From NCBI GenBank assembly GCA_013396655.1, contig WBMV01009196.1, positions 295,051-359,050 of the forward strand: a stretch of 64,000 nt of DNA. Reading direction: 5' to 3'. The notes below the pieces were generated by a model. That model saw only the letters and a list, made by a program, of their open reading frames with translations. It made no database searches and had not been told where the DNA came from. This DNA is from Campylorhamphus procurvoides (taxonomy: Eukaryota > Chordata > Aves > Passeriformes > Dendrocolaptidae). The position numbers and the translations under genes are program-made. Shown piece by piece: positions 25,196 through 38,065 of the stretch (its first letter is position 1; each line of letters begins with the position of its first letter).

Positions 25196-26383
25196 AGATG
25201 ATGCCAAAAAAAAAGGATGTCCTAAAATGAAAGCTACTGTAATTTGACAGTAGATGCTATTTTTTTTAAAACCAATTTTGTAAGAAATGAAGAAGATCAT
25301 AATGTGTAATTACTTTCCTTTTTCCCTGGTAAAAGTGCTTCGTGAGGGTAGGCAAGATTTAGTGAAAAATGTTGCAAATCCAGTGGGCATCTTTTTCAAC
25401 CTGCTTTATCATTTGTGTAGCTTGTGTTGATCAATTTTTGCTGTAAAAAAAGAGAACATTTGGAAGATGTGCTTCAGAGCACTGCTTGAAGGCCTAGAGT
25501 GTGTTCAATACTTGATTCAAATAGGCTGCCAGTAAGGACTGTAGCTTGCTCAGTGCAGTCAGCAGTTATCTTTGAGAGGAAAAGCAAAGAGAAGCTGTCT
25601 GTCTGACTAGCTCTTCACTTCCTCTCATAAATGCATCTTTGCTGTAACTCAGTAACAATCCTGAATACTGAACCAGGCACGCAAAAGTCTGTTACAGCTT
25701 GGTACTCTGTATTCCAGCTATATTGTTGCTTTGTACTCCAGGTGTAGCTGCGTTTCAATGGTGAACTAAAGAAAATGTTGCTTATAGAGGGTACTCTTGT
25801 TTTTAATTAATGAAAAATTTGGTCTTATCCAGCCTCTAAAATCCAAAATCCCTTTACTGAAACTGCAGTGTCTCAGTCTTCAAAAACTAATGCCCTAGGG
25901 ACAGGAAATGGGAGCTGTATTTGTTCTCCTTCAGGCTTCTAATTCAAATGGGTGAAAAGTTGGTTTTAATTAAGGGCAAAGAGAATAAAATGCTTTAAAA
26001 CTGTTTATTTAAAACAATACTGTTTAACACAAAGAAAGGATATTCCGTTTGGCAAGTTTCACGCTCAGACAAAGAGTCCTTATATTTGCAATATCAGCAA
26101 ACAACACATTCTGATGAGTAATGGTTTGGTAGAGCAGCTCATGACTTTAAAAGATTGAAATCCAGTTTTGTATTATTTAGTGAATAAGACCTAAAATTTG
26201 TTTTTAGAACAAAATTAGAACTTTCTTTTAAAAACTTTCTTTTTTTTCTTTTAAAAAAAATTTTTCATTATTTTCTGATCAAAAGTCAACATACCACACT
26301 AAAAAACAAAATCAAAACCATTTGCCTTATTTCAAAATGTTTCCAGACTTTTTACTGAAATATTTTTTAGATGTGTAATAATA

Positions 26384-28040
26384 GTCACAGAAGTCACAAG
26401 CTGAAAAGGACCCACAAGGATCATTGAGTCCAGGTAGTGGCCCTTCACAAGTCAAGAGTCACACTACGTGCCTGAGAGTATCACCCAAATACTTCCTAAA
26501 CTCTGTCAGGCTTGCTGCTGCTGCCACTTTCCTGGGGAGCCTCTTCCAGTGCCCAGCCACACTCTGGGTGAAGAAACTTTCTCTAATATACAACCTAAGC
26601 CTCCCCTGACACAACGTCAGGCCATTCCCTCAGGTCTTGTCACTGGTGAACATAGAAAAGAGATCAGTGCCTGCCCCTTCTCTTCCCCTCATAAGAAAGT
26701 TGCAGACTTCAGTGAGGTTTTCTCTCAGCCTCCTCTTCTCCAGGCTGAGCAGACCAAGTGACCTCAGACACTCCTCATACGGCTTCCCCTCCAGGCCCTT
26801 CATCATCTTCGTTGTCCTCTGGACACTCTCTAACAGCTTAATATCTTTCTTATATTGTGGTGCCCAAAACTGCATGCAATATTCATGTGCCGCAGTGCAG
26901 AGCAGAACAGGATAATCCCCTCCCTCGACTGGCTGGCGATGCTTTGTCTGATGCCCCCCAGGACAGGATCGGCCCTCCTGGCTGCCAGGGCACTGCTGAC
27001 TCACATTAAACTTGCCGTCGACCAGGACCTCCAGGTCTCTTTCCATGGCACTGCTTTCCAGCTTCTCATTCCCCAGTCTGTATATACATCAAGGGTTGCC
27101 CTATCCCAGGTATAGAATCCAGCACTTTTCTTTGTTGAATTTCATATGGTTGGTGATTGCCCAGCCCTCTAATTTGTCCAGGTCTCTTTGCAGGGCCTCT
27201 GTGATTCTTTGAGGGAATCAATGTCTCCTCCCAGTTTTGTGTCATCTGCCAACTTGCTTAGTATCCTTCCATTCCTGCATTCAAGTCATTTATGAAGATG
27301 TTGAAGAGCACAGGACCCAAAATGGAGCCCTGTGGAACCCCACTAGTGACAGTTCACCAGTCTGGTGTCACCCCATTCACTAACACACTCTGCCCTCGAC
27401 CCATGAGCCAATTGCTCACCCACCACATGATATGTTTTTCCAGCTGTGCTGGACAGTTTATCAAGAAAGATCCTGTGAGAGATGGCATCAAAAGCTTTAC
27501 TGAAATTCAAAAAGGTTACATCAACTGGCTTCCCTTGATCAGCTAAGTGGGTTGCCTTTTCATAAAATAAAATCAGGTTTGACAAGCAGGACTTTCTTCT
27601 CATGAAGCTGTGCTGACTGTGACCAAGCACTGAAGTGAGACTGACAGGCCTGTATTTTCCTGAGTCCTCCTTCTTGAAAATTGGGGCGATGTTTACCAGC
27701 TTCCATTTAGCTGGGACCTCTCCAGGTTCTTAAGAGTGCTCAAAAATCACTGAGAGAAGTTTTGCAATATCACCAAATCGCTCTTTGAGGATTTTGGGAT
27801 GCATATCCTCAGGCTTCATAGATTTGTAGGGACCCAGCTGGAGCAGCAGTTCCTGCATGATTTTAGAGTCACCTGGGAGTTGATCATTCTAACAGTTATG
27901 GTCCTCCAGCTCAGAGCACTGAGAGCACCTTGGTCCATCATCTGTGTTGAAGGCAGAGACAAAGAAAGCATTAAACACCTCTGCCTTGCCTCCTTTCAAT
28001 TTTCTATTCAGCAGTGGTATATTGACTTCCTAATTCTGAA
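26384..28040 (-). mobile_element. CR1 LINE, largest copy, broken reverse transcriptase
   Basis: A 5'-truncated CR1 retrotransposon on the minus strand, about 1.65 kb. Reading 5' to 3' on that strand, it starts in the second open reading frame near a segment encoding Ala-Glu-Val-Phe-Asn-Ala-Phe-Phe. It passes a reverse-transcriptase block with FSKAFD at 27487-27504, then GVPQGS near 27325-27357 in a different frame, then Leu-Ala-Asp-Asp at 27241-27252 where CR1 usually has FADD (catalytic Asp pair). The 3' untranslated end reaches 26384. Frameshifts and stops separate these motifs, and about 60 bp seem missing near 27630 relative to usual CR1, so it is inactive. The 5' limit is uncertain (27990-28060). 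It belongs to the same subfamily as the 12300-12800 copy, sharing ACCAGACTGGTGAACTGTCA and other words. Confidence 0.95.
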
Positions 28041-29097
28041 TGAAATGAAGCTTGAATTATTAAAGTAAGACTAAGCCACACTGTCAGTACCAGAAAAGTA
28101 CTATTTTTGCAGTCTCTGAGAACCCACAAAAGAAGAGCCCTTCCTATGTGCAGTACACTTCTTGTTTAGTAGTGATCCTGTTGGTGTCTGTCATGCAATA
28201 TGTAGTGTATTCACAGGATGAATTTCAATGCACAAACCCATGTAAGTACTTGGCAAAAAATACAAAATTTAGAGCTCTTCCAAGACCTTTGGTTTTGAAG
28301 GGGGAAGAGTAAATTCATAGCACCTTGTCATGTGTTTTCATTTACTTCAGTGAGTCATATATATGTTTTAACACTAACCCATATGAGAAACAACTCATGC
28401 AAAAAAATCTGAGTAATTTTATAAGCCAGAGGACAATCTAATCTTTCTGTTTCTAGAAAAAACTCAGTGAGAGAAAGAGAATACTTCAAGTTGTGAGAAC
28501 TTCAATCTTAAATGGAATCAGTAATTAAAAAAGGTTAAGTAAGCCCTTTGGGCAGGGACTCTCTTTTCATTATAGCCTTGTACAGTGCCTGTCACAGCAG
28601 GGTTCCTCCTTTTCATTGGGAACTTAGGGCATTGTGATGCAAGGAGTAAAACAAAAAAACCCACCAATAATATAGGGGAGAACAAAATTAAGCAATAAAC
28701 CAATAAAAACATGAACAACTTAATATGTAGAATCTCTTTTTTTCTCTGGTCTTCACTACACTATAAACTAGAAGAATAAGCCCAGCTAAAAATAGCAGAA
28801 GTATAACATTGATAGGTTTGAACAGTGAGGAAGGAATCTGTTGCTGCTGTAAACTCCACAGCCCCATTTGCCTCAACCAGGTGGAAAGCACTTCCACTAG
28901 CAGAGGATCAACCTTGGATTCTCTTAGTGTTTGTATCCATCACATCAAGAAATCACATACAGAACGATGTGTTGCAGATGAGGGATTGTTTCATAGCTGG
29001 AAATTTTGTTGCTTAGGTTAAAACTAAGGAAAATGACACTTGCAATATGTTTAAACAGAGGTATTGCATGAAGTCCATTACTATGCTAGTAAACTAT

Positions 29098-29183
29098 TAG
29101 AGAAACAGAGACATCAAAGGAAAGAAAAGAAAAAAGAGAAGGAAAAAGACTAAATAGAGAGGGAGAAGGAAAGGAGTGGGGGG
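29098..29183. repeat. Polypurine tract (A/G-rich)
   Basis: About 85 bases nearly all A or G on the + strand, mixing AGAAA, GGAAA and GAGAGGGA words and ending in a run of G. It is low-complexity sequence; the minus strand gives a chance Phe/Leu/Pro frame. Confidence 0.75.
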
Positions 29184-32100
29184 TGATATTTTATAGAGGT
29201 TTTTCCTGTCTGAAGTGTGTAGGATCAGGTTTAATGAGGAACAGGCAACGTGTTCAAGACATTTAAATGCTAGCAGCACTGAGAAACAAATTTTCCTGTG
29301 TAATTTGCATATGTATGAAGGACCCTTAGAAGGACTTAGAATGAGAGAATGGGGAAATTTTCCATCATGGAAAGATATACCCTTCTCTTAGTAGCCATCT
29401 GTAAATATTGCTCAGTGTGGGTGAACTACAAAGTGGGAGTGTGAAAAGTCTACCCAAGACCTGACAAAATCACTGTCCCCAAATTCTGTTAAGGAAGCAG
29501 GTGTAAATTCCTAAAGACAGAGCAAATATTTTTCCTGCATGAGTTTGCAATCAATAGAGCCTACAGTGGTAATGGGACTTACCAATATAGACTTAATTAT
29601 TTGTATATGGAAAGTGGTAGCACCTAAGAGTCTGGGTAGGACATGGGAACTAATGACAAAAACCGTACACTGATAAGATAGACATTTTTGGACAATGTCA
29701 TCAAGGAAACCTCCCATGGAAGTCCTTTGTAACCCTGATACTATGTGGGTTGACAGCTTCCATGGGAGACACAATTCTTGCACACTCAGAAACAGCAGAG
29801 TTGCAAAGGCTGCTTCCTGTGTCCCAAAGAGCACATTCCTGTGAACTAGACAAGTTTTACTTATTTTACACAGTTTAATTTCTGCTTGCACAGTTTTGAT
29901 GATTTACATCAAAACTTACTTATTTCCTTTCTTTTTTTCCCCCTAACCCTGCAAGAGCTTCTTGTCAAAACCTTTCCAAGTAATAAGAAGAAAAATACAC
30001 ATTTCTCTTTTCCTATTTCCTTTCCCTGTTTTCTCATCTTATACTCTCTTGGATTTTTTCCTGTTTGTCATGTTTTTAATAATTGAAAAAAATTGAACAA
30101 ATAAAAAGTCCTGAGTCTCTCACACCCAGGGTTGTTGCTCACAAGTATCCAATATTAGATTTGTGTATATGGCAAATAAGCTTTAACTAAACATTCTTTG
30201 GTGAGTGGATTGCATTTTCTAGACTGTATTAAATGAGTTAGTAAGCATACTGAAGCAATCATCTCAAAGCAAAATTTTACTTTCTTCTTGAGTAATTTGA
30301 GCTACTACTGTTCTGTGATTTTGCTGAGGATCTGTTTCTGTATAGCGGATGCAAGAGGCATCTAGATCTTTGTGTCTTCAGAAGACAGTAGTAGCATTGT
30401 GCTCAGAGAAACAAAATCTACAATTACAGTGATCCTCAGGGCACGTGTATTTTCACTGGCCTATGGTGACGAGGGTGCAGTTACTTTGGACCTTATTCCC
30501 CTGAGATCTTATGCACTGCCACTGAAATAAACAGAAACTTTGTCCCAGATCTAAAAAAACCCCAAGAATGTTCTCACATTTGGCTTTTAGAATTTGATCT
30601 CTGCCTTAGAGTCTGTATCCCTGAAATGCAAGTTCAGGGCTTCCTGTACAATACCCAGGAGTATTATACACCCCTTAACAAGCTGTTAACAGTCTGCGAG
30701 CAGAGTGTGGAGCCATGTGAGGGCATCTGAAAGAAAGTGCTCATGGTGAAGAGGACATACGCAGGCAGCCTTTTCCCATGCTACATCAGAGCTCTAACCC
30801 CTCAGCTGCAGTGTTAACCAGATACCTGAAGCAGACATTGATAGGAAAAAGTCAGCCTTTCATTTAAAAAGAAAAGGGATAACCATCATCAACTTTCACT
30901 GAGAACATTTTCACTCTGTGAAATCCCAAGACACTTACTGGAACAAACTGCCCAGATAAGTTCAACAGTGAAATTACTTGTTTGTGCATCCAAAGTGGGG
31001 GTTAAAGATAAACTAGCCATTAGTATGCTCATCACTGAGCTTCTAGGGTTTTGCGGAACCTGTGCTCTTGGGTGAACTAAAATATTAAAAATGATGGTAT
31101 GTGTTGAGCTTAGGTGTCTGAAATGTAAGTGGCAGGATAGGCAGGGAGGGGTCATGATTTTTAGACTACGCTCCCTCAGTTTTACTAGTGTGTCACTAAG
31201 AACTTTGAGTTATTCCCAAGTTTGTACTTTTGTCCTTTAAGTCCGTAAACATGGAAAATTCAGTTTCCCTTAAATCATTTCACCTAACTTTCTGTTATGT
31301 ACTTACACTAGAATACTTGCATTATGCTGAATGTGATGTGAGTGAATATTTCAGATTAGTTGTTAATCAGCAAGGTCTGTGGGTCCTAATTACTAGGTGC
31401 CTGTGAAGCTGATACTGCATGGATGACATAGGAAATAGCTGCACATCTTTCTCACTTATTCCAGTGAACATAGCTAGACATAACTAAGCAAACAATCTAA
31501 TTTTTGTACTTACTGAAAGCTAACATTCAGGTATCCAAGCTTTTGTACCTGAAAGGAAAAGTTTTTCTTAGCTTAGAGACATGGGTCAAGTGAAGATGTG
31601 GTTACCAGTGGCTTCATTGAGAAAGGGTATATGTTCAGCAATGAATTTTTGATCAGTAATGTTCAGGTACCTCTAGCATGTTGCCCAATGACTGTTTCTC
31701 CCCTGGAAATCACCCCATGTAGTACACTAACCAGCTCTGGCTTCTCTTGACTCTTCCTTTTTATGATACTGTCATAGAGAAATCCCTTAGCATCATCTGT
31801 TGTCTGAATGCCTAAACTAATTACAAACAGGCACTAGAGCTATATTTGCTGGCTTGGCTTCTGTTGACTCAGCTTTTCCAGTCTTTAATGAACTTCTTTA
31901 TAATCAAGAGTACTTAGAGGTGGTTTTGCATACAGAATATATCTGATGTAACTATGGAGATATCATCTAGTCAGTTTTGCAATAATAAATGATTCAGAAA
32001 GAAGAAAATATTAGACTTATCAATGGCTGTAACCCCAGGAATATAACCTGTAATTTGTACAACAGGATTTAAATTTCAGGGGCCGTATTCTGTCCACAGG

Positions 32101-32736
32101 CATTGTCACAGATGGCACAAAACCCAGAAGGTTAAATTATGCTTATAAAATGCTTTATTTTTTTTTATTCTGTCTCTCAAGAATTCATACTTTTTTTAAC
32201 TCCTCAGGGATGCAAGTCACACCAACGGTAATGCAGACGAATGTAAAGGTGGAGGAAAGCCTAGCTTATACCTCTCCCATTCTGTAACCCAGAGCACATT
32301 AGGTGTGCAGCTGAGAAGATCTCTTAAAGAAAGAATGCTAAATTGTGCATTTCTCTCAAGATAAGAGGAATTTTTTCTTCCAGCACTCTTTTTTGGGTGG
32401 TTAGTTGTGCTAAAGACTCCCATTGCTTGTGTGACTGCAGTTTGTGTATATGTAGTGATGGAACTAACAGTTTCTAAATTTTTTTCTCATTTTAAAAATT
32501 ATACTTGTGAAAACACCTGGATGACTTAGTAGATAATATTTGTAAATAGCAGAAAGATTCTGATGTGAAAATTCCTTGGATGCCATGTTCAGGGGAATGC
32601 TTTGTAAAGTGCCTAAGAAAGCAAAGAGAGGAAGGTTTAAAAAAAACCAATATTTGTAATTACTCTATCTCTGCCTCACCCTGCTTCTGGAAATGGTTGT
32701 TTTATTTGCAGAGTATACTGCTAGGAATCCCAGGCC

Positions 32737-32843
32737 CTCCTTCCCTACCTCATTTTCTCCCTTCCTTCTGTCCTTCCATCTTTTCAACCTTTTATCCTTT
32801 TCCCCTTCATCTCTTCCTCCCTTCCTTTTCCTCCCACCCCAAG
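32737..32843. repeat. Polypyrimidine tract (C/T-rich)
   Basis: About 105 bases nearly all C or T on the + strand with CCTTCCTT-type words. The overlapping 185-codon plus frame and 114-codon minus frame arise from this tract (Phe/Pro/Ser or Lys/Gly/Arg runs) and are not genes. Confidence 0.8.
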
Positions 32844-33922
32844 CTAGACGGAAAACACAAGAGGAAGACCTCCCTGGGATCACTTCTCTGGGATTTGGGA
32901 GCAAGAGGAGAGCTTCCTCACCGAGCTGACTGGTGTTTTGCAGCCAGGAGTCAGGGAGTATATTGGACTGTGTCTCCTCCCTCACTGAGACAGGGAGGAG
33001 CTGAGCCAAGAGAAGAATGCTACAATTTTCTGCTGGCTTTATCCACAGAAAAGTCTAACCATTTTTTTTTCCTAACGCAGATAAGAGGAGCTAGTAATCT
33101 GGTTGTGCTTTTATATTTTTAGTCCAGAGTCCCTTCCCTTTTAGGTTCTTGGCTTCTGGGATTACATAGCCAACTCCTCCACAAAACTTGCAACAAGGCC
33201 ACAACTGATCCATTAAAAATATGGCCAAATACTTTACTTACTTTATTTTGCTTTAATCAGAGTTGTCTAGGTTATAAAATGTTCCGTAAATTGGCAGAGT
33301 TCCAGCTCTTGAGGTGCATGTATTTCATTAAGAAATATATGAGAAGGTTAAAAAGAATTTTATAAAGAAAATACACAAGCCACTATAAATGCAGTGATCC
33401 TAGTGGTGACATTGTTATGTCATACATTCTTTTTCTTATATGGCAGCCACAGTGTGACATAATTTACATGGAGGATTGATAGTGTGCAAAAAAGAAATTG
33501 AAGTCACATTGCTTTGTGAAAACAAATCACAAACTATTATTTTCTGCTTAATCTATTCTGTACTTTATGTAGTTCATTTAGTTACCAAGAATAATTGTCA
33601 AACTCAGTTTTCACATCCTGAAAAGGGCAAGTGTAATTTAAGAAAAAAAGTTAAATACTCTCAGCATATTTAAATTCTCCTAGAAGCCTCTAAGTGTTGC
33701 CTTTGAAGGAACTTTTTCTAGCATGAAGATTTGCAGGAGGTCCATAATTGTAGGTCTAATGTTATGTGGATTTCTGGAGAAGATGGTTTGCTCAGTCATT
33801 TGCGCTTCCATGATTTTCTTATTGTATGAGAAGCACCACTTAAAGTCATCTTCTTCAATAGCATCACATATTATAAAATGAAGTAACAAGTCAGTCTGCT
33901 GTAACAACCTGAAGATTTCCTC

Positions 33923-33948
33923 TGTACATGTAATATGTACATGTAATT
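33923..33948. repeat. Two-copy 13-bp direct repeat with TACATGTA palindromes
   Basis: TGTACATGTAATA is followed directly by TGTACATGTAATT. Each copy contains the 8-bp palindrome TACATGTA. It is probably a small local duplication. Confidence 0.85.
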
Positions 33949-34911
33949 TCATTTTTAAGTTACATAGTTTCCGTAAATGTGTTTAAGTGTGAAGACAGCT
34001 AACAAAAACATCACCGGGGGACTTGGCAGAGTGAAATAATTGCAATTTAGTCTGTGCCTTTATTTGAGACATGATATAGCAAGGTACTGTTTCAGAAACT
34101 GTAGTGAAAAGTCTTTTTATGACAGAAATGCCCACAATATTTCATATTAAGTCTAGTTATATCAATATGGAATATGAAGTACAGATGTAAGATATTCAAT
34201 ATGCTGCCAAGTCAACCACTTGCTTTCAGTGGATTCTATTATATTTATTGATATTTTGCCATTTGCATGAAATTGCTTGTCACTTCAAAATTATAATGTT
34301 TGTAAAGATTGAGTAAGGTGCCTAAATACATTTCTCCATTATTCATCCACTTTTCATGACAATTTCAGAAAGGCATTCCTAGATCTGCCTTGTCACAAAT
34401 TGTTTTTGTAATCTAGCTGTTCAGCTGTGGCATGTGATCTCATCATTGAACCTATCCCTTAACATTTGTCTTAAAAGTTAGGAAATATGTGTCAGAAATC
34501 CCTCAGTTACGGAATGAGCCCTGGAAACAGGCTTGAGGATTAAAAGGGGGTATTTTTTCATAAATCTGTGGGGAAACACTTCTCCTGCGTTTGCTTTTAA
34601 AAGAAAAAATATCCCTCCTGTCCTCACTTTTGTTTTCCTGCTTTCCTGTAGCCTGTGTTCATTTTTTTTCAAATAAAACGTTCAGTTCTCCTCTTCCAGG
34701 AGAAGACACCAGACTACTGTGCAGATGAAGGCTTACACCCAACAGTGCGGGGCAGGTTTCAGATCCACCCCATACTTAGGATTTTGTAGTGGTCAAGCTA
34801 CTGTGTGCTGGTGGATTTCATTCTCAGACATGCCCAGGTCTGGGGAAGCAAGTCACCTTGCTAGCTGTCCCACTGCACAGCATTGTAGTAATGAGATTCT
34901 TTCAGCACCTA

Positions 34912-34985
34912 TGGCCCTCAGTTTACCATCTGTCAAGGGGCCATTATTGCCTAGTTGTAGCTATATATGAAAGAAGGTATTAATT
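34912..34985 (+). mobile_element. Possible MIR-type SINE relic
   Basis: The segment GGCCCTCAGTTTACCATCTG, then TCAAGGGGCCATTATTGCC, then AGTTGTAG and TATATATGAAAG lines up by eye with the MIR 3' part (CCTCAGTTTCCTCATCTGTAAAATGGGG, AATAATACC, GGTTGTTGTGAGG, ATATATGTAAAG). The preceding stretch 34700-34910 is less AT-rich and may be the rest of a decayed element. I call it possible because the match is short and uncomputed. Confidence 0.45.
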
Positions 34986-36444
34986 GCTTAAGTACACAGC
35001 AACAAAGGCAAGATGGAAACACAGGCGTATTAGTTTGCCAGATTATGATGAAGATAACCAGAAAAAAAATCAGAAGAATAATCTGAGAGGCTCCAAAATG
35101 AGGACAAATACTAATTCTCCTCTTCTCATGCCTCATATCAACCCCCGAATAAATAAAGCTCAACATTTTCTTAATAAAACATTATTTAATTGATATAAGA
35201 AGAGCTTCTTGATTTGCTTCATGATTTTGGAGGTCAGCCATTTACATTCTACTTGCTGACTTTCTAGGTTTTTCCCAGGGTACTCATGATCGTACATGGT
35301 GTCTCTGTCTGAAAAATGGGAGATTATCCAAACAGGAAAAACTTTTTCTTCTCTCTTTATACATACACATAAACATAGATGTTTGGTGAAGTAAAAGAAG
35401 AATGTGAAAAACTGTGAACACTACTTGGTAAAAAAAAGGACTTGTCTCTAATTGCTATTTCCAAAGTAATCTGCTTGTGTTCTACTTGTCAGATATTCAG
35501 TTATGACTGTAATCCAGAATTGCAATTCTAGCTAAAAATAAGGCATTTCACCTTTCAATATGTAAATCACAACTCTTTCCAGTGAATTCACTTTCTAGAA
35601 TATGTGAAACTTTTTTTCTAACTTATAAAATACAGGACCCAGCCTAGTTCATTATATCTCTGTAATAATAGTTCCTACTGTGTGTTGAAAACACAGTGAT
35701 TTCTAAAGGATGTGGCTTCTGTGCAGTCCTTTGTAAAACCACCTTTGGATTTATGGAATAGGACATCGTGGGATTATGCTTATGATATGATAAGATATGA
35801 TATGATACATAATGATTCAAGAAGATGTGATAGATTCTCAACAGAGCACTCCTCACATTTCATTTCTTCAGTCCAGGCTATCTTCTTTCTGGATCAGGTC
35901 TCTCAGTTCCATGAAAGGATACAGCAGCAGCTTTGACTCTTGGTGATAATATATTTCTAAGTCACCTGGTGCAGCTTGGTGCATTACATATATTGCAACA
36001 ATTACTGAAGAAGAAATAAATTAAGCTCTGAAAAAACCCTACCTTTAAGAAAAGCCCAAAGATACACAAACAAGCACTGTCCTATAGCTTTGGCACTGGA
36101 TATTATTGAGTTAATTTGTTCCCACTGAGCTCCAGAGATCATTTTATCTGTTATCATGTGAGTAGGAAGTATAATACTTCAAAGGAAACAACATCTCAGC
36201 ACACCTGGAGCTATAATTCTGTCTGAATGATCACTTAGAGGTACACAAACTGACTCAAAATATCTATTATATTTATAAGAAGTTCCCATCTGCCCTACTG
36301 TACCCAGTGTCCTCCTAATCTTAGTATAAAGTTTAAAGGACTTTTAAGGAATAGTGATGTATAGATTGACAAAGACTAAAGGTCACGCAAGAAAAAAGTC
36401 TTTGTCCACTTTTTCTTCCTATAGTTTTAGGTGGATATCTGTTT
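34986..36444. other. Unique AT-rich noncoding DNA
   Basis: No gene and no interspersed repeat is recognised. It holds a short ATATG-type microsatellite at 35781-35815. All frames are at most 74 codons. Confidence 0.6.
35781..35815. repeat. (GATAT)n-like pentanucleotide repeat
   Basis: About six imperfect units of TATGA/GATAT in 35 bases. It is a simple repeat. Confidence 0.8.
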
Positions 36445-36513
36445 TTCTAATTATGGGAGATGCAGCAAGAGACTGAATTGTACTTTCTTGCTGGCTTGGG
36501 TTAAACCACAACA
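36445..36513 (+). mobile_element. ERVL-type LTR, 3' tail fragment
   Basis: The stretch ends in TTGCTGGCTTGGGTTAAACCACAACA, very close to the 3' terminus typical of avian ERVL LTRs (TTGCCGGCTGGGGTTAAACCACGACA-like). The terminal CA lies at 36511-36512 or thereabouts. The preceding 50 bases (GGGAGATGCAGCAAGAGACTG) are a weaker match. Upstream sequence is not recognisable as LTR, so this is a short remnant. It lies 1.15 kb upstream of the fuller LTR at 37660, in the same orientation. Confidence 0.5.
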
Positions 36514-37659
36514 GTAAGTCCTTCAGACAGCTGAATCCTGAGTGGGCTGTATGGTGAAAAAACATTAGGGATGAAATGTATGTTTTCTATTGGTCAGGAG
36601 GCAGATTCAGATGAGAGCAGGTACCTCTAGTTTTTTTCACATAGCTGCCTACAAGCAAGTACATAAATTACCTGCAATTAAATGCAGATATATAGATAGT
36701 GTCATTTGTCATATCTATTTTTGGCTGAATGGAAGTTTAGTGCCTGTCTGAACTTATCCTAGCTCCCTTTCTGTATGGACAGAGGAGGCACTTGTAGAGA
36801 GTAAATCATGCACCTCTGAGACACCAGTTCAAGCTGAACAGCCACAACACAGGTCACTTTTCAAACTATAAGTGTTATTCTAAAGCACAGGTGAAAAGCA
36901 GCAGTGTCTGTAATACCATACAGAGATCTTCAAGAGCAGCAGGTGAGAAAAATGAAAATATATTGATAAAAAACCCCTAACCATTGAGTATAGTACAATA
37001 GGATTTTAAAATGATTGGGAGTGAAGAGAAATACTACAGAAATGAGTTTATGAAAAAATAGGGCAAAGCAATTTTTTGTCAAAGCCAGAGAAAAAGGCTT
37101 TTAGCATCTAAGACACACACTTGAGAGAGATTTCATATGGAAAAAACACTCTTGCCATTACAATAAGGGTGCCCTGTTTTATTGAGCTGTCTTATCATAG
37201 AGAAGTGGATCTGAAACCTCCTTTGATTTCCAACAGCCAACAACACTTGGCCCATGGCTTTGGGAGAGAAAAAAAAAAGATACTTTCTAACTTTATTATA
37301 TGGAACTTCAGACTCCTGAAATATTCAGTAAGTAAACTGAAAAGATTCTATTTAAATTTTTTTGTATTTATTTTTTTCTTTGCTGTTCTGTAGGCCTGGA
37401 GTAACATCCATTCAAGTGTGAGAACCCTTATCGGAGACAAATAAACCCCCTGAAAATACCTGGTGTATGCTATTTGGGGTTTATATCTGTCTGTCTGTCT
37501 ATCTATCTATTTTTGGTAATATTAATTTTCATGTAAAAACCCATTCCTAATGGAAAAATACAGACTTGGAAAATGATTTCCAAAGGAGAGGACCACAAAG
37601 CAAAAAAAAGCAAACTGACAAACAAAGAAAAGCATAGAGCAAATATGAGTTTGGCATGC
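36514..37659. other. Noncoding stretch between two LTR pieces
   Basis: I see no primer-binding site after the upstream LTR tail, no polypurine tract directly before the downstream LTR, and no retroviral coding remnant. The spacing and orientation would fit an internally deleted provirus, but the sequence gives no support beyond that. It holds a (TCTG)n(TCTA)n microsatellite at 37486-37511. Confidence 0.5.
37486..37511. repeat. (TCTG)n(TCTA)n compound microsatellite
   Basis: About three TCTG units followed by three TCTA units. It is a typical compound tetranucleotide repeat and could be polymorphic. Confidence 0.9.
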
Positions 37660-37924
37660 TGTGCTGCTTCAGCTGGGGATAAAGTTCATTTCCTTCATGG
37701 TAGCCTAGTATTGGGCTATGCTTTTGGTTTATGCTGGAAACTGTGCTGATAAACAGGGATAATTTAGTTACTGCTGAGCAACATTTAGAAAACATCAAGG
37801 CCTTTTCTGCTTCTCACCCCACTCTACTGATGAGGGTGCTGAGGGTTGGGAGGGGACACGGCCAGCACAGCTGGCGCTAGTTGACCACAGCAATATTCCA
37901 TATGGTATGGTGTCATGCTGAGCT

Positions 37925-37930
37925 TATAAA
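37925..37930 (+). promoter_or_regulatory. TATA box within the LTR
   Basis: TATAAA inside the solo LTR, at the position where this LTR family has its core promoter. About 180 bp downstream lies the ATTAAA signal, giving the normal U3-R-U5 order. Activity today cannot be judged. Confidence 0.55.
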
Positions 37931-38065
37931 GGTAGGGAAGAAGAAGGAAGGGAGGGACATTCAGAGTGGTGTCATTTGTCTTTCCAAGCCACTGTTGCAT
38001 GTGATGGAGCTCTGCTTCTTGGGGACGGCTGAGCACCTGCCTGCCCATGGGAAGTGTTGAAAGAA

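Larger units (their letters stand above)
12801..26383. other. Long unique AT-rich noncoding stretch
   Basis: About 13.6 kb without a recognisable gene or a large interspersed repeat. Open frames reach at most 135 codons (15677-16084 plus, overlapped by a 118-codon minus frame), with no recognisable domain. It holds small simple repeats, a G-rich run (16589-16604), T-rich stretches (13930-13990; 26220-26270), a purine-rich stretch near 24490-24560, a less AT-rich unrecognised stretch at 24720-25000 and one coding-like frame (20568-20873). Confidence 0.55.
28041..34690. other. Unique AT-rich noncoding DNA
   Basis: No gene is recognised. The longest frame (32565-33122 plus, 185 codons) spans a polypyrimidine tract and has no domain. 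A 90-codon minus frame at 33680-33952 has a fairly protein-like composition but no recognised motif. The stretch 29098-29183 is almost pure purine on the + strand. A 13-base word containing TACATGTA is repeated in tandem at 33923-33948. Confidence 0.55.

Noticed and set aside
32565..33122. 185-codon plus-strand frame
   Set aside because: About a quarter of it is translated polypyrimidine tract (Phe/Pro/Ser/Leu); the rest has no recognised motif.
37898..37905. CArG box (serum response element) in the LTR
   Set aside because: CCATATGG has only four A/T bases between CC and GG; a CArG box needs six.
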